DNA from: Bacteroidaceae bacterium
GTDB lineage: Bacteria; Bacteroidota; Bacteroidia; Bacteroidales; Bacteroidaceae
DNA length: 20,685 nucleotides
Direction of reading: 5' to 3'
Assembly (NCBI GenBank): GCA_016302965.1
Contig: JAEDMP010000038.1
Span: 1 to 20,685 of the forward strand
The position numbers and the translations under genes were made by a program. Of this stretch, positions 15,173 through 20,685 are shown piece after piece. The notes beneath the pieces are model-generated. The model made no database searches. It was not told where the DNA came from and was given only the letters and a program-made list of their open reading frames with translations. Every line of letters begins with the position of its first letter. The first letter of the stretch is position 1.

Positions 15173-17389
15173 ATGCACTTCAAAAACCTCATATTCCTGC
15201 TGATGGCCACCCTGCTGGCGACGGCTTGCTCCACCACGAAATTTGTTCCGGAGGGCGAGTCGCTGCTCAACAAAGTGACCGTCAGGAACGACCAACCCGA
15301 ACAGCGCATCAACCTGAACCAGATGAATGCCTACGTGAGACAGCGGGCCAACTCCCGCTGGTTCTCAGTGTTGAAGATTCCACTGGGTGTCTATTCGCTG
15401 GCCGGACGCGACACCAGCAAATGGATCAACCGCACGCTCATGGCCATCGGTGAGCCGCCCGTCATCTACAGCACCACCCTGCAGCAGCAGACCTGTGTGA
15501 ACCTGATACAGGAACTCAACAACGAGGGATTCCTGCAAGCCTCCGTGCGAGCCGACACCATCATGCGCAAACGCCGCAAGACGGAGGTCATCTATACGCT
15601 GAGCCCAGGACCCGCCTATCATCTGCGCCACATCGACTGCATCGTCCAGGACAGCCTCATTGCACAGATGCTGCAACAGTGGAAGGACAACCGCAGCCTG
15701 CTGAAGCCCGGCATGCAGTTTGACGTGAAGGTGCTCGATGCGGAACGCAAACGCATCACCACCTATCTCACCAACAACGGCTATTACAAATTCAACAAGG
15801 ATTTCATCACCTTCCAGGCCGACTCCGTGGCCGGACAGGAGTTCGTTGACCTCACGATGGTTGTCCACCGATATGTCAACAACCAGAAACAGAGCTCCAA
15901 CCACAACCGATACATCATCCGCAACATCCACTATGCCAGCGGCGACCTGAACGACCACACCATTCACCTGCGCCCCTCGGTATTGCGCAACAATACGTTC
16001 ATCACCCCCGGCAAACCCTACTCTGCCCACGACCTGCGCGAGACCTACAACCGTTTCGGACGGCTGCAGGCGGTGAAGTATACCAACATCAACTTCCGCG
16101 AGACCGCCACGGGCGACAGCCTCGACTGCGAGATGCTCGTGAGCACCAACAAACCCAGCACCATCAGTTTCCAACCCGAGGGCACCAACACCGCAGGCGA
16201 CCTGGGTGCCGCCGCGTCGCTCACCTATGAGAACCGCAACCTCTTCCGCGGTTCAGAGGTGTGGAGCATCGAGCTGAGAGGAGCCTTCGAGGCCATCAAA
16301 GGACTGGAGGGCTACAACAACGAGAACTTCGAGGAATACAGCATCGAGACCAAACTGCTTTTCCCACGGTTCATCACCCCCTTCCTCTCACACGGATTCA
16401 AACGACGCATGAACGCTACCTCCGAGGTGTCGATGCTCTACGACCTGCAGAACCGGCCCGAATACCACAGGCGAGTGCTCTCGGTGGCATGGCGCTACAA
16501 ATGGAACGACGCCAACCATCACGACCGCTACCAGATGGACCTGCTGCAACTCAACTATGTGTTCATGCCCTGGATTTCGTCGACCTTCCGCGAAAACTAT
16601 CTCGACGACAACACCAACCGCAACGCCATCCTCCGCTACAACTACGAAGACCTGTTCATCATGAAGTTCGGATTCGGGTTCAGCTACAACAACGGCATCT
16701 ATGCGCTGAAAACCAACATCGAGACGGCAGGCAACCTGCTGTCGGTCTGTTCGCCGCTGCTGGGCTTCGACAAGAACGAGCTGGGACAGCGCAAACTGTT
16801 CAACATCGCCTTTGCCCAATATGTCAAGGCCGACCTCGACTATACACGCAACATCCGCATCGACTACCACAACACCCTCGTCTTCCACCTCGGTGTGGGA
16901 GTGGCCTATCCCTATGGCAACAGCAATATCCTGCCTTTCGAGAAACGCTACTTCTCCGGCGGTGCCAACAGCGTGAGAGGATGGAGCGTGAGGAGTCTCG
17001 GACCAGGCAGATACATGGGCAACAACGGGCAGATAGACTTCATCAACCAGACCGGAGACATGAAACTCGACATCAACCTGGAATACCGCACCAAACTCTT
17101 CTGGAAACTCAACGGAGCCCTCTTCATCGATGCGGGCAACATCTGGACCCTTCGAAACTACGAAGACCAGCCCGGCGGCCAGTTCCAACCCGGCGAGTTC
17201 TGGAAACAGATAGCGATGGGCTACGGCATGGGCTTCCGCTTCAACTTCGACTACTTCATCCTGCGCTTCGACCTGGGCATGAAAGCCATCAATCCCGCCT
17301 ACGAGACCAAGCACGACCACTACCCCATCCTCCATCCCCGCCTCAGGCGAGACTTCACCTTCCATTTTGCGGTGGGTCTGCCCTTCTGA
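15173..17389 (+). CDS. tamL: TamL-like lipidated BamA/TamA-family outer-membrane protein
   Basis: This 738-residue protein opens with a lipoprotein signal (MHFKNLIFLLMATLLATAC, lipidated Cys19), unlike BamA or TamA of Proteobacteria. That is the hallmark of the Bacteroidetes TamL variant. The N-terminal half (about 30-340) contains POTRA-like segments. The C-terminal half is a 16-strand-type Omp85 beta-barrel, including the lid-lock motif SGGANSVRGW (about residues 594-603) and a terminal Phe after GLP, as in outer-membrane barrels. It should help insert or assemble outer-membrane proteins, usually with TamB. No tamB gene follows here; two glycosyltransferase genes do, 45 and 11 bp apart, so co-transcription is likely. 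The barrel class is certain; the TamL assignment rests on the lipobox. Confidence 0.82.
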   Translation: MHFKNLIFLLMATLLATACSTTKFVPEGESLLNKVTVRNDQPEQRINLNQMNAYVRQRANSRWFSVLKIPLGVYSLAGRDTSKWINRTLMAIGEPPVIYSTTLQQQTCVNLIQELNNEGFLQASVRADTIMRKRRKTEVIYTLSPGPAYHLRHIDCIVQDSLIAQMLQQWKDNRSLLKPGMQFDVKVLDAERKRITTYLTNNGYYKFNKDFITFQADSVAGQEFVDLTMVVHRYVNNQKQSSNHNRYIIRNIHYASGDLNDHTIHLRPSVLRNNTFITPGKPYSAHDLRETYNRFGRLQAVKYTNINFRETATGDSLDCEMLVSTNKPSTISFQPEGTNTAGDLGAAASLTYENRNLFRGSEVWSIELRGAFEAIKGLEGYNNENFEEYSIETKLLFPRFITPFLSHGFKRRMNATSEVSMLYDLQNRPEYHRRVLSVAWRYKWNDANHHDRYQMDLLQLNYVFMPWISSTFRENYLDDNTNRNAILRYNYEDLFIMKFGFGFSYNNGIYALKTNIETAGNLLSVCSPLLGFDKNELGQRKLFNIAFAQYVKADLDYTRNIRIDYHNTLVFHLGVGVAYPYGNSNILPFEKRYFSGGANSVRGWSVRSLGPGRYMGNNGQIDFINQTGDMKLDINLEYRTKLFWKLNGALFIDAGNIWTLRNYEDQPGGQFQPGEFWKQIAMGYGMGFRFNFDYFILRFDLGMKAINPAYETKHDHYPILHPRLRRDFTFHFAVGLPF

Positions 17390-17434
17390 TTCCCCGGGAG
17401 CCCATCCATTGTTATCCATCAAGAATTGACCGCC

Positions 17435-18568
17435 ATGAACATCCTTTTCCTCGTCTATCACGGCTTCTCAAACGAGAGCGGCATCAGCAAGAAGATTCAC
17501 TACCAGGTGAACGGACTGCGGCAGAACGGCCATGAAGTGCATCTCTGCTACTACGACTTTGACGCCCACGGTCATCGCTGCCGCTATGTCGACGGACGCA
17601 TCATCCAAGACTATGGCCGCGGACGGCTGGCAGCCCTGCGCTCACGGATCGACCTCGGCTGCATCTACCGTTATTGTGTGGAGCAGGGCATCGGGCTGGT
17701 CTATGCCCGCAGCTTCATGAATGCCAGCCCGGTGCTCGTCAGGCTGTTCAGGAGGCTCAACCGCGCCGGCATACGAAGTGTGACCGAGATTCCCACCTAC
17801 CCCTACGACCAGGAGTTCAGGGGCTATCCGCTGCGCTACCGGCTGCCCCTTTATATCGACCGGCTGTTCCGCCGGCAACTCGCCGCCGAGATGCAGGCCC
17901 TCGTCACCTTCTCCAACGAGCCGCAAATCTTCGGCCAGCGCACCGTCTGCATCAGCAACGGCATCGACCTCGACTCCATCCCCCTGCATCATCCCCACCC
18001 CCAGGCCGACGTCCATCTCATTGCCGTGGCCGAGATTCACTACTGGCACGGGTTCGACCGGCTCGTGGCGGGATTGGGCGAATACTACCGCCAGCAGCCC
18101 AACGGACGTCGGGTATACTTCCACGTCGTAGGCTGGGAAGACGACAGGGGCACCGAGAGCAACGGCTATCTCACCGTGGAACAGACAGCCCGGCTCTACG
18201 ACATCATGCCCTATGTCATCAAGCATGGAAAACTCTTTGGACCCCAGCTCGATGCGGTGTTCGACCAGTGTGTGTTCGCCATCGGAAGCCTCGGGCGCCA
18301 CCGCAGTGGCATCACCGACATCAAGACCCTCAAGAACCGCGAATATGCCGCCCGTGGCATCCCCTTCATCTACTCGGAAAACGACAGCGATTTCGACTAC
18401 CAGCCCTATATCCTGAAGGCCCCGGCCGACGAGTCGCCCATCAGCATCCGTCAGATTCTGGATTTCATCGACCATCAGCCGCTCTCTCCTTCGACTATCC
18501 GTTCGTCAGTGGAACACCTCTCGTGGAAAAACCAAATGGAAATCGTCATCACCCGTTCACCCATCTAA
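17435..18568 (+). CDS. Glycosyltransferase, GT-B fold (GT4/GT1-like)
   Basis: This 377-residue protein begins MNILFLVYHGFSNESGISKKIHYQV, the usual N-terminal strand and glycine loop of GT-B enzymes, which use a nucleotide-activated sugar. The C-terminal half has AVAEIHYWHGFDRLVAGL (about 193-210) and a late acidic segment KTLKNREYAARGIPFIYSEND (about 289-309), corresponding to the donor-binding E-x7-E region of GT4-like enzymes, in a somewhat divergent form. There are no membrane segments, so it likely acts at the cytoplasmic membrane face. The ATG at 17435 is chosen over an in-frame TTG at 17426. Neighbours suggest polysaccharide, LPS or glycoprotein glycan synthesis; donor and acceptor cannot be inferred. 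Confidence 0.82.
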   Translation: MNILFLVYHGFSNESGISKKIHYQVNGLRQNGHEVHLCYYDFDAHGHRCRYVDGRIIQDYGRGRLAALRSRIDLGCIYRYCVEQGIGLVYARSFMNASPVLVRLFRRLNRAGIRSVTEIPTYPYDQEFRGYPLRYRLPLYIDRLFRRQLAAEMQALVTFSNEPQIFGQRTVCISNGIDLDSIPLHHPHPQADVHLIAVAEIHYWHGFDRLVAGLGEYYRQQPNGRRVYFHVVGWEDDRGTESNGYLTVEQTARLYDIMPYVIKHGKLFGPQLDAVFDQCVFAIGSLGRHRSGITDIKTLKNREYAARGIPFIYSENDSDFDYQPYILKAPADESPISIRQILDFIDHQPLSPSTIRSSVEHLSWKNQMEIVITRSPI

Positions 18569-18579
18569 TCCTTATCGCC

Positions 18580-19545
18580 ATGCACCCCATCCTGTCGGTC
18601 ATCATCCCGCTTTACAACTGCGAGCCCTTCATCAAACCCTGCCTGGACAGCATTCTTGCCCAGCCTCTTGCCCCGTCTGATTACGAGGTCATCATCGTGG
18701 ACGACGGCAGCACCGACCAAAGCGTTGCCGTGGCCTCGGGCTATGCCGCCCGCCATGGCCATATCCACCTCATCCGTCAGGAGAACCAGGGAGTGGCTTG
18801 TGCCCGCAACAGGGCGCTGCAGGCGGCATCGGGCGATTATGTCACCTTTGTCGATGCCGATGACATGCTGGTCGGAGGCAGCCTTTCCACTGTCCTGCAG
18901 CTGGCTCTGGAGACCCAGGCCGAGATGGTGAAAGCAGCCCATACGGAGGTGCCCCAGGAGGCCACATGCAGCGATTACCGGAGCAGCTCCTGCACGATGG
19001 AGCGGATGAGTGGCGAGGAGGCCATCGTGCGCCTGACCAAAATGAAGGAGGGTTATTGCTGGGGCTATCTCCTCTCGCGGCGACTGATTGCCGACCACGG
19101 CATCTGTTTTCCGCCCCAAGTGTCGTTTATGGAAGACTGGGCCTTCATCACCCAGGCATTGCTCCATTGCCAGCGGCTGGTGTCCACGGACACCCTTCTC
19201 TATCTCTATCGCCGCAACAGTGCATCGTGTGTGGCAACGATGACCACCGGAAAACTGTTGCAGGGTTGCCGTTCCATCGAACTCGTCGCCCGGGCAGCCC
19301 GACAAACGCGGGGAGACGTGAGGAGCAAGCTGTCGGCCAACGTCTGTGCCAACATCAATATCGTTTTGTGGTACACCATCCACTACCGCCGCATCTACCG
19401 CGACAAGCGAATCATCGCCCGCACACTGGTACGACTGCTCGACCTGGTCGACCGCAGTTTCATCCCCCGCAGCCTCAAGCCCTTCCGTTTCTTCCCGTGC
19501 CTGTACATCATCCTCCGACACCGGCTGGCCTCCAGGAAATGGTAA
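18580..19545 (+). CDS. Family 2 glycosyltransferase (GT-A fold)
   Basis: This 321-residue enzyme has the classical GT2 signatures: SVIIPLYNCEPFIKPCLDSIL (6-26), the donor-binding EVIIVDDGSTD (36-46), NQGVACARNRAL (69-80) and the metal-binding DADD (92-95). A later VSFMEDWAFI (about 182-191) supplies the catalytic EDW-type base. The C-terminal 80 residues are rich in Arg and may be membrane-associated. The ATG at 18580 follows the upstream glycosyltransferase stop by 11 bp; the same frame is open upstream only as an off-frame reading of that gene. The two enzymes probably act in one surface-glycan pathway. The stop at 19543-19545 lies only 11 bp before the 9-bp repeat array. Confidence 0.87.
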   Translation: MHPILSVIIPLYNCEPFIKPCLDSILAQPLAPSDYEVIIVDDGSTDQSVAVASGYAARHGHIHLIRQENQGVACARNRALQAASGDYVTFVDADDMLVGGSLSTVLQLALETQAEMVKAAHTEVPQEATCSDYRSSSCTMERMSGEEAIVRLTKMKEGYCWGYLLSRRLIADHGICFPPQVSFMEDWAFITQALLHCQRLVSTDTLLYLYRRNSASCVATMTTGKLLQGCRSIELVARAARQTRGDVRSKLSANVCANINIVLWYTIHYRRIYRDKRIIARTLVRLLDLVDRSFIPRSLKPFRFFPCLYIILRHRLASRKW

Positions 19546-19556
19546 ACAGGAGCAAC

Positions 19557-19682
19557 GACAACTCAGACAACTCTGATAGTTCTGATATATCAGACAACTC
19601 TAATAACCCTGATATATCAGACAACTAAGACAACAAAGACAACGAAGACAACTCTAATAACTCTGACAACGAAAACAACAGC
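19557..19682. repeat. Degenerate 9-bp tandem repeat array (consensus GACAACTCT)
   Basis: Fourteen consecutive 9-bp units can be laid out without a gap. Several are exact GACAACTCT (19566, 19593, 19647); variants are GATATATCA, GACAACGAA and AATAACTCT. An 18-bp segment (CTGATATATCAGACAACT) recurs at 19582-19599 and 19609-19626, and the first copy lies beside a 14-bp palindrome (19581-19594). Read in one plus-strand frame the units are Asp-Asn-Ser-like triplets with a single TAA at 19626. This frame differs from that of the glycosyltransferase upstream. The array fills most of the gap between two converging genes. Confidence 0.8.
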
Positions 19683-19691
19683 AAGTGTTGT
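19675..19691 (-). terminator. Weak terminator-like hairpin for the AAA-like gene
   Basis: ACAACA (19675-19680) and TGTTGT (19686-19691) form a 6-bp stem with a 5-nt loop, just past the stop codon of the minus-strand gene. On the minus strand it runs into a T-rich TTTTCGTT. The stem is short and partly built from repeat units, so this is tentative. Confidence 0.3.
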
Positions 19692-19705
19692 CCCCTACCC
19701 CTCTT

Positions 19706-20685
19706 TTATATCTCGTCACAAGCCAGCATCTCCACTCCTTTATATACTACATAGACCTTGTGGAGCGTGGTATGTCCGATATGTTCATTCGCGTTCATGG
19801 TCTCGGCGTAGCGGCACACCTGGGCTTGTGCCTGCTGGATGGCTGCCTTTACTTCTGCCTCCGTGGCTTGGCTCTTCAGGTATTTCAGTTCGATGATATA
19901 CGAGTGCTCCATGTCGGTGAATATCTCGTATCGTGGACAGAGGAATACGTCGGCATAACCATTCTGGTTGTCAAGTTCCGAGATGGGACGATAGAAGCGG
20001 CACTGGCTCGTCAAGGCGAGGGTATAGCCATGCACGAAAGCCTCTCCCTTCTGTCGGTCGCGCTGGGCAGCAAAGGTATAGATGCTGTCGGCGATATACT
20101 GGAAGAAAGGCTTGAAGTCGCCGTCGTATGCCATGTTCTCCTCTAACAGACTTATCTTCTCACTGTCGGTGTAAAGATGGTTTTCGTGGTAGTTGTCAAG
20201 AAGATAAGTATATACCTGTTCGCGTACCACTTCGTTGGGGATGACAAACTTCGGTTTTCCGCGATAGATGCCTCCGATAGTCACCATGCCGAAATAGTAT
20301 AGCAGGCTGACAAAATTGTTCTCTTTGGCAATATCTTCAGCAGGGAATCCCTCCTTCAGTTCTCCTATCACGAAGCCTTTCGACACCAAGGTCTGTATGA
20401 TGGAGGCATCATGCCTGAACTCCTTGTCCTTGCGGATGAGCATACGCAGCTTGTTGTAGTCCACGCGGATGTTATTGTCAAGTATGTCCTTGGGAATACG
20501 ACAGCGGTTGTCTATATACTTGAAAAGGAAGTAGAGCACCATATTCGAGTTGTACATGGTGGTCTCACCGTATGCTTCCTCTGAGAAGCAGTAGTTGTCG
20601 TAATAAGGCTTAATGATTTCGATGAGTTCGTCCACGGTGTGATGGAACTCGAAGTGCTGGCTGTAGTAGGCAAGCATCTCTCGCA
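19706..20685 (-). CDS. AAA-ATPase-like / PD-(D/E)XK nuclease-domain protein, N terminus outside the window
   Basis: The frame stays open to the right window edge, so the visible part (at least 325 codons) is only the C-terminal portion. In this Bacteroidetes-rich family an AAA-ATPase-like domain precedes a PD-(D/E)XK nuclease-like domain (DUF1703 type); the Walker motifs would lie beyond the edge. The nuclease core is visible about 60-80 residues before the C terminus: NGYADVFLCP gives the metal-binding Asp, and YIIELKYLK gives the E-x-K pair. Such proteins usually occur in many copies per genome with unknown function, possibly linked to mobile DNA. Base composition is lower in GC than the glycosyltransferase genes beside it, which is compatible with separate origin. 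The ATG at 20677 is an internal Met, not the start. Confidence 0.75.
   Translation of the reverse strand, partial: REMLAYYSQHFEFHHTVDELIEIIKPYYDNYCFSEEAYGETTMYNSNMVLYFLFKYIDNRCRIPKDILDNNIRVDYNKLRMLIRKDKEFRHDASIIQTLVSKGFVIGELKEGFPAEDIAKENNFVSLLYYFGMVTIGGIYRGKPKFVIPNEVVREQVYTYLLDNYHENHLYTDSEKISLLEENMAYDGDFKPFFQYIADSIYTFAAQRDRQKGEAFVHGYTLALTSQCRFYRPISELDNQNGYADVFLCPRYEIFTDMEHSYIIELKYLKSQATEAEVKAAIQQAQAQVCRYAETMNANEHIGHTTLHKVYVVYKGVEMLACDEI

Noticed and set aside
16261..17535. 424-codon plus-strand open frame overlapping the TamL-like gene in another frame
   Set aside because: It is very rich in Arg, Pro, Gln and His, typical of a shifted reading of a GC-rich gene.
17674..18579. Upstream extension of the family 2 glycosyltransferase frame by about 300 codons
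   Set aside because: The extension is the off-frame reading of the preceding glycosyltransferase; the GT2 domain starts at its own ATG at 18580.
19557..19682. Repeat array as a CRISPR
   Set aside because: The units are 9 bp and contiguous without spacers, so it is a minisatellite.

Overview
The window reads as an ordinary chromosomal stretch of a Bacteroidales bacterium, most likely from the Prevotella/Bacteroides neighbourhood. The evidence is repeated TAnnTTTG-type -7 promoter boxes, starts without clear Shine-Dalgarno sequences, families largely restricted to Bacteroidetes (DUF4301, a TamA-like outer-membrane lipoprotein, AAA-ATPase-like/PD-(D/E)XK proteins) and fairly GC-rich codon use. 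Genus and species cannot be fixed from this sequence alone. No rRNA, tRNA, CRISPR array, insertion sequence or prophage is visible.

Layout. Bases 1-411 are AT-rich and non-coding. They hold a promoter firing leftwards out of the window and one firing rightwards into a SprT-like zinc metalloprotease gene (412-1095). A five-gene minus-strand operon (7031 down to 1056) encodes, in transcription order, a DUF4301 protein that resembles UDP-sugar pyrophosphorylases, a BadF/N-acetylglucosamine-kinase-like ATPase, a small DUF486 membrane protein, a xylulokinase-type FGGY kinase and an FAD-dependent oxidoreductase. The last gene overlaps the protease gene tail to tail by 40 bp. Divergent from this operon is a long RelA/SpoT protein whose hydrolase residues are lost, closed by a perfect 13-bp bidirectional terminator. 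Facing it is a minus-strand operon of three small envelope proteins (YtxH type, holin/YqjE type, small hypothetical).

From 10607 to 14207 a plus-strand run carries a SPOR-domain lipoprotein, RuvX, peptide deformylase and a secreted TPR protein, followed by a convergent TrmH-family RNA methyltransferase. Divergent from the methyltransferase, a TamL-like outer-membrane lipoprotein is followed closely by two glycosyltransferases. A 126-bp array of degenerate 9-bp repeats separates these from the truncated C-terminal part of an AAA-ATPase-like/PD-(D/E)XK protein at the right edge.

How the genes work together. Most are housekeeping or envelope genes: stringent response, protein N-terminal maturation, RNA modification, outer-membrane biogenesis and surface glycan synthesis. 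The most interesting points are the possible nucleotidyltransferase nature of DUF4301 beside two sugar-kinase-like genes, the motif combination in the Rel protein, and the 9-bp minisatellite after the glycosyltransferases. I see no convincing new defence or mobile system.
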